Shown here one piece after another: positions 1-12,600 of a DNA stretch of 64,000 nucleotides. The stretch lies in the NCBI GenBank assembly GCA_032622095.1, contig CP136067.1:78520705-78584704 (forward strand), read 5' to 3'. This DNA is from Siphonodentalium dalli. Taxonomy: Eukaryota; Mollusca; Scaphopoda; Gadilida; Siphonodentaliidae. Within the stretch, counting starts at the first letter, position 1. Each line of letters opens with the position of its first letter. The notes under the pieces are model-generated. The model did no database searches. It saw nothing but the letters and a program-made list of their open reading frames with translations, and had not been told where the DNA came from. A program made the position numbers and the translations under genes.

Positions 1-597
1 ATTCTCACAGTATCATTATTATGACTGGCACTTTATTATTCGCGCTGTTTCGAATCGATTTGTAAGCACCGAACTCAAATGAAAGTCCCGTAACACAGCG
101 TAAAAACAGATTTGACCTCGGCACGTGAAAAGTTGAGCTCGGATCTGAAAATTAATATGCCTATGCCACTTCCCGACCGATAGTAGCCTCACATACGAAG
201 TTTCATCGAAATCGGGTAGGCCGTTTTCGAGTCCATCGCGATCACACACACACACAGATACACCCCCCCCCCCCACACACACACACACACAGATCTTCCA
301 AAATATATAATAGATATATATATATATATATTAATTAAGCTGTATCGCTGGTGCCAAGTGCATGACTACTCTTTGACAATCGGTACTACTTGGTAAATAT
401 CAGTGATATAGGTAAATATTATAACATTTGGCAACATGGCATCGAGATAAGACTATTTGTTTCTGAAATGATCAATACCGCATGTCTATACAATTTGCCT
501 TGACTTGAACAGATATCAACGGATCAGTATTTTCGGTTTCTCAAATCTGTAATAGCAGTTGACTGTCTTATTTAACCATTTATAAACTAAATACTCA
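1..597. repeat. Gene-free left edge with simple repeats
   Basis: No gene is supported. Positions 243-292 hold a CA/AC microsatellite interrupted by a run of about 13 C. Positions 313-333 hold a TA run. Short open frames here are driven by the dinucleotide repeat, for example VCVCV-type peptides on the minus strand, and are not genes. The sequence just before the CA run may be the tail of a dispersed repeat, but there is no second copy in the window to prove it. Confidence 0.6.
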
Positions 598-690
598 TTG
601 ACGGGTAGTTATCCCTTAAGAAATGTGCAGATAATAAGTTCAACAAACGACGGTCATTTGTTAAACTTATTATATGAACATGCCCCGCCG
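598..690 (+). repeat. Dispersed hairpin repeat, copy 1
   Basis: Positions 598-655 match the reverse complement of 38596-38648 with few differences. The core is GATAATAAGTTCAACAAACG. In this copy the core is followed at once by an imperfect inverted copy of itself (GTTAAACTTATTATATG), so the locus can fold into a hairpin. It is probably a fragment of a short non-coding mobile element. Confidence 0.5.
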
Positions 691-1862
691 AAGAATATGA
701 ATCCTTTTTGTATCTTGTACTTTCTATTGTCGGTCGTCTGCTCATATCTCATGAACATTTGCCTCCATTGAATAATATACCATTCCAATGCACATTGTAT
801 ATGCCAAGGGAGAACCCATTGAGTAAATGAAGGGTCAAAGTTGTAATCACCGTGGAAAAAATTGATTGAACTCTATTTAACACTGTGTTTCTGGTATTTT
901 CTTTTGAACTCATCTTCTTTTCGCAGCTAATACGCCTGTTATAAGTTCGACGTCTATTATGTAAGCTTCTGGTAAAAAATAAAACACAACGGACTTGTCT
1001 GCTGTTTGAGCCACATTGACCAGGATGGCACCCAAATGTGTTACCCATTTAATAGCGACAGTTATTTGCACTCATTAGATATTGAATATATTTTCTCCGC
1101 GAAGAATGAGAAGATAAGAAAAATAAGACATTACTCGATTAAAGTTAAAATTTCAGCCTGTGGGTCATAATCACGAAGAACTGAAGATGAAGTAAAAAAA
1201 ATGAAAAATGGTGAGGAGAACAGAAATCTAAGAATAAGAAGACTGAACTACAGTAATTTTAGACCAACAGAAACAATCAAACAACACATGTCGGTTTACA
1301 AACAATACAATATAATCGATATTTCCTAGCATAAACTTAATAACCTCGTTGCGTTCACACCACGACGCCATCAACACTGGCGCAAATAAGTTGCGTAATT
1401 TCAAACAGAGTGATGATACACAGATAAACCAATGTCTTATCTCCCTTGGCTCCGTTGATGATGGAACCCATTGCATCATGTCGCTGTCGGAAATACGTAT
1501 CATATGGCATATTGATATCATCATCTCGGCATGCAACTTGTTCGCATTAAACGATATGATTGCTGAAGATTGGCCATTATGTCCATTTCTTATTCACTTG
1601 ATTTTTGTCTGCGTGCGCGTGACTCCTTTTGTTCCGGTTCATATAACCTTGTTTTTTACTTTCCAATTTGATTTACGCTAGAACGTATATCGACGTGGTT
1701 GAAGCTCACCATCACAGGGTCTAAATTGTATAGTGTCAACTTCCGTTTTACCTACTTTACCAACAATCCACTGAATCTCATTAAATCCACAACTACTATG
1801 CAACACCAAATTAACAATAACTAATGTCCCATGTACTAATTAACTAAAACTAATGCATACCT
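691..1862. other. No feature recognised
   Basis: There are open frames of about 100 codons on both strands (749-1048 minus, 1228-1536 minus, 1349-1681 plus). They overlap each other, match nothing I recognise and lack splice-bounded structure. I see no gene and no clear repeat here. Confidence 0.5.
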
Positions 1863-2263
1863 TAGAATACCTTCACACGCTGGCAGGTTTGCACGGTATG
1901 TTATGCAGGCATTTCATCAAGAAATAGAAAACCACTTAATGTCAGAATATGAACGGAAACGTCATATATGAGATGTATATTTACCAAAATCGAATGACAT
2001 GACAAGTAAAAGGTATGTAGTTCCATACACTTGTAACGGTGCTACTGGCATTTGCCTGCATGTATAGTTGATTCTAGTGAGATTATTGCATGCAATTTAT
2101 AGGAAATTCCGGTAGCATCGCTACAGGTGGAACTACGGAGATGTTTACATAGCTGTGATGCATAGTGCTTGTTTCCGTTCATATTATGGCACCATATCGT
2201 TTTATATGATGAAATGCCTGCAAACCATACCGTGCAAACTTGCCAGTGTATGAACGTACCCTA
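1863..2263. mobile_element. Foldback (MITE-like) element with long inverted arms
   Basis: The left arm (about 1863-1918) and the right arm (about 2209-2263) are reverse complements over about 50 bp with few mismatches. They share GTTTGCACGGTATG and GCAGGCATTTCATC. Further inside, GAATATGAACGGAAAC pairs with GTTTCCGTTCATATTATG, and GTAGTTCCA pairs with TGGAACTAC, so nearly the whole 400 bp can fold back. There is no coding capacity. This fits a non-autonomous DNA transposon or foldback element. Target duplications could not be fixed, so the superfamily is unknown. Confidence 0.65.
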
Positions 2264-4237
2264 AATATAAGCTCAGAGCCAGCCGATTCCTCGCGACATC
2301 TGAGTGATAATTTATTTTCATATATCAAAAGGAAGCCATGAATATTGTTGGTTTGAGAATGGCCCTGTGTTCCACGACACAGTTACGATGTTACAATATG
2401 TGTGCTGCCTTGTCATGTTGCACATGGTGAAAATGGTCTGCCAAAGCTATTGCGGTATACATACTGTACAGTTATAGGTATGACGCTCGCCGCTTCACTT
2501 GTTGTCGGGCGAGCAAGAAGTCAACTGATCGTCTTTGATAAAGAGCGTCATACCCCATATTGTCCAACGGCGGCATATAATAAAGAGTGTTCTCAGTTGT
2601 GAGCTTTTGTAATCATTTTCAGCGTAACAATTCATGGATGTTTGTGTGGATTTTAGTGACTCCTGTCTGATAAGAACGTAACGATGGTGATTTTGCAGTT
2701 GTGTTGTATTATAAATAGAGAATACCTACATTTTTCGTTTGAATACCGAAATATCTCATGAGTGTCTGGAAAGAAATATCGAATTTTCGCGAGCGGATGT
2801 AAGCTAAACCATGGAAACAATATGGCTGGACCAGGTTTAAACCACAGATGAAGAATGCGTCAATTAGACCGGCGGTCTCAGGTTTAAAACTTGGATTTAG
2901 CGGTGGTTTAACCTAGAGGTTTACATATACCAGGTTTAAACAGGAAATGACGAATCCGGCCAATATGGTTAAATAAAAATTCACAATTTAGGCCATATAA
3001 TGTCCACAATAGTCCGTATTTTCTTGACCAGGTTTATTTCTGCATCGACCCACTGGCTGAATATAAATTAACTGAACTACATTGACAACTACAGTAAAGC
3101 ACTACATCGCTCTATCAGTCATGCTGTTATGCCACCGCCAATTATCCAGGTAGATGTCATGTCATCATCGTGCGCGTCAAACCACGGACAATTATTCGCA
3201 AGCAATACGAATCTTCGTGTAACATATACCGTACAAACTTTCGAAATATTTTAAATGCTTTCACTAAAATATTACAATCGTCTTCACATATCGAGACTGT
3301 CACTATCATACCCGCTGTTATTGTCGACAGGTAGCGAGAGATACCTCATTATGCGTGTAACATTTTATACAGACTTATTTCAAACAGTCATATAATGCAA
3401 ACAAGTAAATATCGCTTAGGTGCGGCTTTTTGTCGACTATGAAACTAAGCCTTGACGTGCACCCTGCGATGTGACGTGTGGGTGGGGCACTGTTGTGCGC
3501 TACCTGGTCTATGGTTACATATACAGTCTAGTGTCTATATAGCTCTATTAGTGTCAGCATTGGAAAGGTATGTGCAGGGTAGTCGGTCATAGTTCACAGC
3601 TGACTTGCACCATTTTGGTATATAAGGGAAACATTTAGGTCCTATATAATATAAATTGTTGTACGATTTGAATTCCGTGAGACATTGTATAAGTGTATCA
3701 CACGGTTTTATGTTTTGTCCTGAATTGTGGGAAAATTGGCATATACTGCAATGTATGTAAGTAGATCTATAGCATCCGCATTCTTGGAGTTATATTGCCC
3801 ACTATCCAACGACATATGGCTGTTTCATTCTATAGCATACAATGCTATAAGTATGCCCAGGGCTACGGAACTTCAAAAACAAAGGAGCTGCTAAAACGTT
3901 AATTTGGCTCATCTATATATGGCCTATGGCATCGGCGGCTGGTAGATAATATATCATTACATCTTAATTTGTATTGCTTGATTACTTGTACCGATTATTA
4001 CTAAAATAGCATTAGCGTACCGGCCCGCCACTATAACAGAAAACTCACAACAAACAAAAATAAAACAAACAAGTATCCCCTTTTCATAATTTTTTTCTTC
4101 TGTTCTATAAGTGTAAGCCGCTTCACACGTTTTCGCATGAGAAAAGAAATTCAATTTCTTTTCTTATTCCTATATTACTTTCCCAAATTCAATGCTCCTC
4201 GCTTCATTGCAAAATTGGTGTTCAAATTCCATATATA
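2264..4237. other. Upstream DNA without a recognisable gene
   Basis: No gene is supported. GGTATGACGCTC (2477-2488) and its exact reverse complement (2543-2554) form a 12-bp hairpin. AGGTTTAAA recurs between 2825 and 2945. A TATATAAG sequence at 3619-3626 could be a TATA box, but no transcript start or coding exon follows it closely. Confidence 0.4.
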
Positions 4238-4649
4238 TTAAAGGCACGGGCGGCGTGTGTTGCAGAAATATTCATATTTGTTCAATCGCCATCAACAGAA
4301 GGAATATTAAAATATATATAGTTTTGTTCATATGCCAAACATAATCAGCGCGTAAATAGTATATTGTCGTCAATACGTACCGGTACGTAAACAAGTGCCT
4401 GCTCGTGTTACAGAAGTTTTGCTTCAGTTTACATAACACAGCGCAATTCTATTGGTTAATCACATACAAATGATATAAACGCTCTTTATTATTTCCATAT
4501 CAGGAAAATTGTAACAAATAATGCTCTTTATGTTTACCATATCCGGATCTAAAAAAAAGCCAGGTTCTGCAACGTTTTTTGCTTTTGTTTACATAACAAA
4601 AGGTGAATATTTTAACAGCATACCCACCGCCAACGCCGCCCGTATATGT
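4238..4649 (-). mobile_element. TTAA-flanked MITE-like element, family A, copy 1 (deleted)
   Basis: This is a reverse-oriented copy of the elements at 11715-12252 and 18835-19375. The left end is TTAA followed by AGGCACGGGCGGCG. The right end carries the complementary CGCCGCCCGTAT but has lost the flanking TTAA. It is about 400 bp long, against about 540 bp in the other copies, because roughly 130 bp next to one end are missing. It has no transposase. The TTAA flanks recall piggyBac-type targets, which is an inference from four bases. Confidence 0.7.
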
Positions 4650-5342
4650 AACCAATATACAAACATGAGTTCGAATTTCGAATTTTGCATAGGTGTTTTG
4701 ATAAAACCAAAGCGACGACTTTTAATAAAGAGCGCTTATAATCAACAACACATGAATAGATGATTCATAGTGATATATGTGTATATATGGTATATGCGAT
4801 ATTTTGTTATTACATTGTTAATAAAAATGTGATGCAGATGTAATAAATGTTATACTTTGGATCGGAGATTCACGTTGGTGGATCATATATGCTAAAATAC
4901 CCGGGATTATTATGTGTTATTATCCTGCCGATATATATACTGGGTAAATAAACCCAAGCTATAGGAGAGAATGGTTTACAGAATTTATCAAACAGCTGAG
5001 TATAAGTCATTCACAATTATCCTAGATGTGAAAATGCTTGGACCAATTGTCACAACATGGTTACTGTCTACAGCACGATTGTGTTATTTGAATCGCAAAT
5101 AATGTCCAAGTCTTTGAGAATATATTCTTTTTGTTACAGGAATTATAAATGTATAGTCCGGTCTTGGCGGTTTACAGTGAGTATAGTGAATGGACATCCG
5201 GTCACACCCGCCAATTGAGCAACCACTGGTCCATGGGCCACGTCCCTGCTAGAGCGTGCCAGTTGGTTATTATTACTACCATTTCCGAAACATCCCTCCT
5301 TGTTTGCAAGATGTTATTAAGTTAAATTTATTTATAATAACA
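4650..5342. other. No feature recognised
   Basis: A/T-rich sequence without a convincing open frame, repeat or hairpin that I can see. Confidence 0.4.
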
Positions 5343-5575
5343 TGCACGAACAAGATCCCATCCACATTTCTGACAAAAGGCGGATGATAACTTAGGTCTT
5401 AACTTTAAGATTAAGACACCTCACACCAGACTTAAAGTTAAGACCAAAATTAAGACCATATTAAGTTAGAACCTTGTTCGTGAAACGCACTTATAAATGA
5501 CTGAAGTTTGATCTTATGACCATCTTAAGTCCCAACTACGTCATAAGTTGCTTTCGTGAAACTGGGGCCAGGACA
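5343..5575. mobile_element. Short hairpin element rich in TTAAGTC motifs
   Basis: GGTCTTAACTTTAAG (5395-5409) is the exact reverse complement of CTTAAAGTTAAGACC (5431-5445). Farther out, CACGAACAAG near 5345 pairs with CTTGTTCGTG near 5470. The right border reads CGTGAAACTGGGGCC, which I recall as common at the ends of short repeats in marine invertebrate genomes. It is non-coding and probably a MITE. Confidence 0.5.
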
Positions 5576-5989
5576 AATGCTGAGTAACTTCGACCTGAGT
5601 AGAATTTTTAAAACTGTGTCTGTAAAAATACATAACAAATATATATCAATTTAACATTTGTTCGACAGATATAATTATTGACCAAATGAAACGACATGGA
5701 TTGGGCTGATTTAGTTTTCTAAAATGCGTAATCATGACTCAACATGTTTTTTTTTGCGTAAAACAGTCTTGAACAAATAAATATAGTTCTTTACATGCTG
5801 AATTCCCTAACACTGTCGGAAACTTTTGTTTTTCAAAGTACTACTGCATAAAATGATACAATCTTACATTGATGCTATGTAAGATCGTATCGCGACCCTC
5901 CAGATATCGCGGTTACATTAAAAGAAAGCTGCGTCCCCGAGTTACTCTTATTATATTAGGTCAGATTGTAATCTCCGCCGACACCGTTG
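5576..5989. other. Proximal upstream region of Hox3
   Basis: No repeat or open frame stands out. The stretch 5880-5990 is richer in C+G than its surroundings and contains GATATCGCGG and AGGTCA. It lies just before the possible TATA box, so it is the natural place for proximal promoter elements. No specific site can be claimed. Confidence 0.35.
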
Positions 5990-5997
5990 TATATAAG
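5990..5997 (+). promoter_or_regulatory. Possible TATA box of Hox3
   Basis: TATATAAG lies 217 bp before the first candidate start codon. A start of transcription 25-30 bp downstream would give a 5' leader of about 185 nt if it is unspliced. No transcript data are available, and short TATA-like strings are frequent in this A/T-rich DNA. Confidence 0.4.
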
Positions 5998-6098
5998 AGA
6001 AGCGAATTTGTCGATTCTGAGCCAGATACCTATGATTAATACAGAGCGGACAATTTTAGCGGAGCTATTTTCACTGCTATAATATCATTGAAATCATC

Positions 6099-6109
6099 TT
6101 CCTTTCAGT
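6099..6109 (+). other. Possible 5'UTR splice acceptor
   Basis: A pyrimidine-rich stretch ending TTCCTTTCAG (AG at 6107-6108) looks like a 3' splice site about 100 nt before the start codon. If it is used, Hox3 has an upstream non-coding exon and its promoter lies farther left, for example near the TATATAAG at 3619. It competes with the single-exon leader model. Confidence 0.25.
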
Positions 6110-6189
6110 CGTCTTCAAAGAAGCCTCAGACCAAGCCGGCGGTGATTGGAGAGCGGGGAATCACGTGACTCGAATCTGTCAATAGTGTT

Positions 6190-6198
6190 ATGAATTGA
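6190..6198 (+). promoter_or_regulatory. Two-codon upstream ORF before Hox3
   Basis: ATGAATTGA encodes Met-Asn-stop. It ends 8 nt before the Hox3 start codon at 6207. A minimal upstream ORF this close could slow or divert initiation and favour the downstream ATG at 6261. The sequence is certain; its effect on translation is inference. Confidence 0.5.
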
Positions 6199-6206
6199 AA
6201 TTCAGC

Positions 6207-6624
6207 ATGTCGACTATCGGACAGAAAGAAATAAATTTTCCGGACAGACAGTCTGCGAAAATGTACTACACGTCTACGGCAGGATACCAAGGGTGCTATC
6301 CGAATGAGAACGGTTACGCGTATGAGGGGCACTCGGGGTACGGCCACACGGCCCCATCACCAGATCAGTACTACGGACAAAATGCGTGCATTGTTCAAGG
6401 ACAGGGAATGGTCGGGGAATCTTCTCCAACACATCCATTTTCAGATGGATATGGAAATATGTGTGTTTCTTCAAATACTAGTTCATGTGGATTAAGTTCT
6501 CCTGGAAGGAAAGAAGAAAATCAAGGATCAACGAAATCACAAGAGATTTATCCCTGGATGAAAGAATCTCGACAAAACACGACCAAACGTCAACATCAGA
6601 TTGTCACTTCAGCATCACTTACAG
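6207..6624 (+). CDS. Hox3: Hox3 coding exon 1 (N-terminus and hexapeptide)
   Basis: This exon encodes residues 1-139 plus the first base of codon 140. It ends CTTACAG before the donor GTATGT. The hexapeptide codons are at 6546-6563. The open frame runs on to 6704 in the intron, but that tail (GMWHF and onward) is read-through, not protein. It also extends four codons upstream only through a TTG, so ATG 6207 is preferred. Confidence 0.93.
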
Positions 6625-9600
6625 GTATGTGGCATTTTATTTATTGCTGGATGATATATTGCCATTTATGCAATGTGGTGACAGAAACTGCGATATGTCC
6701 CTAATGGTTTGATAATACAAAATAAATAGGCTGTTTAAAAAGATATCTCGTTGAGAGGTCGAGACCCCATTTATTAATGACTTTATGGGGCTTCACTGGA
6801 AGATTTATTGTTTAGGAGATTTATTAGGTGGCAGGGACTGCCGTGCTAAACAGGGGGAAATGGATGACTTTCTTTCCGTGTCGTCCGCAAGGATCTTGTC
6901 GACTCTATTATTATCAGCGTAACAATGCCTGGTTCAATCATTTACACAGTTTTCTCTGATGTACCACTAGACCGATTTGTTTGACAATTTTACGTGATTC
7001 GTTAAACAGTGGGCCTGACAGACGGAGGCATGCAGTTTTTATTTTTTTTACCGAGTTATGCGGACATCGAGTGAAATACCTATCGTTTATTATACCAAAC
7101 ATTTTCAAAGCGTGTTTTCAAAATTTATAATTTTTTTATTTTTGAAACGTTAATTTTAATATACATAGGTATGACACAAAAAAACAATCTGCGGCAGTGC
7201 GTACTTTGGAGTTAATTTCGGCAAGTTTCTTCACATGGATTATGGGATCTTTAGAATGGATATAAATTTGCGAGTTTAAACTTATATTTGTATTTTGTGG
7301 ATACCAAATATTATTACTTTTTAAAGGCTTGTAGTAATGCATATATAAATAATATTCCTTTTATATCCAACACATATGATATGCTGATATGGATGTAACG
7401 AATGCTATTCAAAATCCTTGAGTCATTTTAAACGAATTTACGGATCAAACTAGCGGGGCAGTTCCTTTACAAATTAACCGATATAAGTATGATCGTCATA
7501 CTATATAACAGTGTTATGTTGAGATAACTGAATTGTGTTTCAATGTGATATATAATGAGAAATGAAATATTTAGTATTGTCTTGTGTGAGCGCATATAAT
7601 ACAATGATTTATTAAGAAGCTATTACAATAATCCGATAACTATTCAAATTATATATATTTACAAAATTGAAAATTGAAAATTACATTGGTGAGATTGGAC
7701 CGAGCGAGACTGGTAACAGAGTTGCTTATCTATCCTTGACATATTTATTCAAAATATTTATTGTTTAGTTTCATATATTGCAATATATTTATTGTTTTGT
7801 TTCACATTTATGAATTTCGCATTTATTACAATTGCATGTCAAGTGTAATGTCTTATAATCCGTTACCTGATTTGAGGTCCATTGACCATGCGTGGAGAAA
7901 TATGATATGCAATTACCAAACATTATCTTATTCCCTGTTATTATTCGCAAATCTTATTCATTAAACAAGTTTTTTTTCTTCTAGTTTGTCTGTTTTTAAT
8001 TTTTGTTTTGCTCCGAAACTGAAATGGTCAGATTTTTTCTCTCCGTTTATTAACAACACTCGTTATGAAAGTGTGGTGCAGGTCAGCTTCGGTGCGCATA
8101 CATGTTTTTCGAAACACACGGAGAGTAAAGTGAACAGATCCAACGGATATCTCAATGCTGTAACTGCACAGCTCGAATCGCACAAAAAACAATCAAATGC
8201 GCAAACAGTCTTCGGCATTGTCATAATTTACAGGGATATAGTAGAAGTGTTTCAAATTTCATTCAGTTATTTCCGCATTTTGTTCCCATCAATTACTGGC
8301 TAAAGATGACAAGAAATTACAGCTGTATTATTGAATCTATAATCTTCAGACACATTTTATATGTATACATATTTTATATATATATACCTTTATTTCCTCC
8401 AAGTATAGGAGAGCCATACATCATGAATACAATTACATCTTTCTGGACGTATATTGACTTGATAATTTTGGATTAGTTTAGTTTGTTCCCCATGCACTGA
8501 GGCAAAATACCCTTGTGCGCCGAAGCTGGCCTGCATCATTCACGTAATGAGCGACAAAGACGAGATTCCATGACTTCCATTCCGTTGTATTTCCTTTCGG
8601 AAGTAAAGAAAATATCACCATGACAAGTCGCACCTCACGAGCAACCATGTAATTCAGTCGTTCGGTTCAATAATTCAGTTGTTGAACATTTTGGTGGACT
8701 GGCATTCTGAAAAATTATAGTCATGTGCCGCTTAGAATAATTCTGGCTTCGTTTAACACAATTCACAAATATCGCACTGAAATAAGCTAAATTCTCCACA
8801 ATAGAGCATATACTAAAACAACTATTTTGTATCAGATTTGGTTCTAAATTCAACCAAGATTTCCGTAACGGAAATCAACTTTAAGGGTCAGATGCACGTT
8901 TTGCCAACATTTACTGGTATTTCAAAATGGATTATCTTAAAATCTGTCAGGAATTTCTTCATGAAATTTGGTACAATCGATTCGTGACACAATATTTAAG
9001 AACCATCAACCCATTTGATATTATGACCTCATTTACTTTACTTTTATGGCATGAAAAATATTTAAAAATTTCATTCTTTCCGGATACCTATAGTCGTGAA
9101 GAACTTCTGTAAAATCGATTTTTCAAAAAATGCAGTTCATATATCCATGATATCATATCTGAAGATTATGAGAGGAGACTTAATTTTTCTTGTTTAATGA
9201 AATTTATTATTTTCAATTAGAAAGGCAAATACCCATTAATAATTTTCTATATTTGTGAATATTCATGCCATGTCTGTTGATCAATGAAATATTGGGCTGA
9301 GATGAATTCTGGGTTAATAACCCAAGTTAAAGCTGACCACAATATCTATTAACACTTGAGCATAAATCAAGTTGATTGCTCCCTGCTTGGGTGGATCACA
9401 CTGCATAGCAACATTTGTTTTCATCGGGCTGGAATATTTGTGATTGATTTATTCCTCATTATAATATATATGGGATATGATACTATATTATGCAATTAAA
9501 ACTCAACATTATGATTCAAATGAAGAGTCCTCTCATAGTGCCAAGACAGTAATATATTTGGTGATTGGGGTGTCGTGTGAAATTATACCAAAAGGGACAA

Positions 9601-12600
9601 AAATGAAAATTATATTTTCAACCTCTCGAATATGTTAAAATCCATTGTTTGTCGTCTCTTAAGAATTGCTCAGAGTCTGCATACAATGAAGGTGATAAGT
9701 AAAATTCAAGATCTTACGCCAGATATAAATCCAGAGAAATTCTTTATTGAAAATCTCTTGCCATTGTGGCTGGATTTATACAAAACATGCGTCTCCCCTT
9801 AATAAAGCTTGTGATTTTGTTCGAACAATGGTAAACATACAATTTATACATGTATGTATACATGCATTAACTAATGAATGAGTTCGGCACTCAGTTTTAT
9901 GTATAATAAATTTGTCAGATACACACGCAGTGAAACGGGGGAAAGAATATTCAGCAGCGCGACTTCTGTATCGAAGAAACTCTATCGGGCCGTAAAACGC
10001 TCTCAATTACAAAATTATGTGCCACATTCTTCCAACTGGCTACTTCTGACGATAAACTATTTCACTAGTCTTTTACGGCGTTATCGATAACGTATTCTGA
10101 TTGGCTGGAATTCTGAGAATTCAAGCGAGCCGGAAGATCGTTGGACGGAGCCCAGAACACAGATTTTAATATGGGAGGATTCGCACACCACTCAACACGT
10201 TTTCACCAATTAATTTTCTCCGACATTTTCTTTCTTCGTTGACTTTAATTAACAGAATTCGTTCCTCATTCTGAAGGTCTCGTTAATCATAAAATTTAAA
10301 AAGCGCCGCCGTTCGGAAATATGTCTGTTTAATTTGGGGCATCAGTTTCAAATGTTTGTAAACATTTTGAACGCGTTTCTCCGCACCGGTTTCAAACTTC
10401 AAGGACCGCGCTTAGCGCTGAAAGATTGCAATATTGCAAGCAGAAATAATCACGGTTTATGTACTACGTGTATGGGTAAAACAATTGGCTTGGATTCTAA
10501 CCTCCAGTTACAACATTTTTTTTAATATAATGTCATATTGGACTGTTAACTGCAAAATTACATTTAAAAAATTATTGTTGACAGAAAATCCATAAGTAAC
10601 AAAAATTAGGTCAGTTGATAACAAAACTCATGTTTAACATATGTAAACAAAATATATATCATGGTGATTATAAATGAAAACCAAGAGCGATTTTGTAAAT
10701 AAAACCAAAACGGGCCTTGATGCGAGCACTCAACACATCTTTAAGGTGTCAGTTGCATGATGTAGAATCCCAAAATTGATAGGGGTTATGCTTTAGCTTT
10801 CGTTTCCGGGTGTCGTAATATGAAAGAAGCAAAGAACGAAAAAAAAAAAATTTGAAAAATAAAAACTAGACAAAGAAACACAAAAGCAGCAAGCTGTGGA
10901 TAATTTAGTTTAAACGGACATGCCTCATTTGAGCTTCCAAATAGTGTCCACGTAATTTGGTGGAAGGAGGTATAAAGATAGGTTGAGAAATGCACTAAAT
11001 AGTGATATACCGGCTCTATGCTCTAACAAAATACATGTCATGGTCACAGCCATTTTCCAGCTGTTTTCAATTTGTCGCGCACAAGTGAAAGAAACGCTCT
11101 TTATTTTTACTATATATATCAGGAATAGCCTCACGCAACGCTCTTTTCTGTTACATGCCGTGCGTACCCAAACATCGTGTTCAGATGTAATTTTTTATGA
11201 CGTCAATGCGTCTTTCTTGGACATTTAAAGCTCGTGGAAAGGTAGTATTTGTCGACCTATTTTGGTACCGGGAAAACTTCAAAAGCGTATATTTTTAGAT
11301 GTATTTTGGAGCGCAAACCGCCACGTGGCTTTAAATTATAACTGCATGAGAGATACTGAATGAAAGAAACTGAAAGTTTAATGGTCCAATTAATGAAGAT
11401 CATATACGTAGTCGTTCATCAATTTTCAAGTTATGTGTGTCTTCTAAAAAGTTAAAACCATTCAGAGTTATGTATATAGTGCACAATTCATCTACTTAAA
11501 GGGGAACATTGTTTTAAATACGGGTTTATATATACGCAAATGTGGACAGAATATTATACTGCGGTGTACCCGATATTATTTGCTTTCTATTACAAGGTTT
11601 TAGTTTATATTATTCTTGTAGATATTTGCGTCAAATCATAATAAAATACACTGCAACATTTTCGTAATTATATTTGCGATATTGGATCAACATAGCAAAT
11701 GGTGGACGTTCTGTTTAAAGATACGGGCGGCGTTGGTGGTGGGTATGCTGTTAAAATATTCACCTCCGTAAAAAACGGCCATAAACAGAAAGAATAGTAA
11801 AATGTATACAGACTTTGTTCTTATACCAATCAGAAATATGACATAAACAGTATGTTATTCACTTATTGTCAATTATTTTTCCTTTGTTCTGTAAACAAAA
11901 GCAATAAACGTTACGTTACCTGGCTTTTGTATAGATCCGGATATGGTAAACATAAAGAGCGTTATTTGTTACTGTTTTCCTGATATGGAAATAATAAAGA
12001 GAGTTTATATCATTTGTGTGTGATTAACCAATATAATTGCGCTGTGTTATGTAAACAGAAGCACAACTTCTGTAAAACGAACAGGTTCTTGTTTACGTAG
12101 ACCATCGTACGTCTTAACGACAATATACTATATTTACACGCTGATTATGTTTGGCATATGAACAAAACTATATATATTTTAATATTCCTTCTGTTGATGG
12201 CGATTTGAACACATATGAATATTTCTGCAACGAACGCCGCCCGTGCCTTTAAATCAGTGTCAGTCTTCTTGATTTGTATACCAGTGGTGGCCTAAAGAGC
12301 ATCCAACGCAGGGGCTATGACCCCCCCCCCCCCGACATGGTTGCTATATTATGCCGGAAGCTACCGGACTGACCACTGCACATTTCCTCGACGGTGGGGG
12401 GGGGGGGGTGTGCAGCAGCACCATGAGTCCCGATGACCATCATGATTTATAAATATTGTAGTTGACAGCCATGTCTGTCGTTTGTGTTTAGTACGAGCCA
12501 TTAATCTAATATGGAGCAATGTATGCTATTCATATAATTATGGACATATTATTACAGCTTTAAATTTCAAGTTACATATATAAGGTGGTGTTGCTGTGTG

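Noticed and set aside
6195-6704. Single 169-codon frame from a TTG, continuing 80 nt past exon 1
   Set aside because: The TTG is not a plausible eukaryotic start, and the frame past 6624 reads through a strong GTATGT donor. The spliced Hox3 model explains the frame fully.
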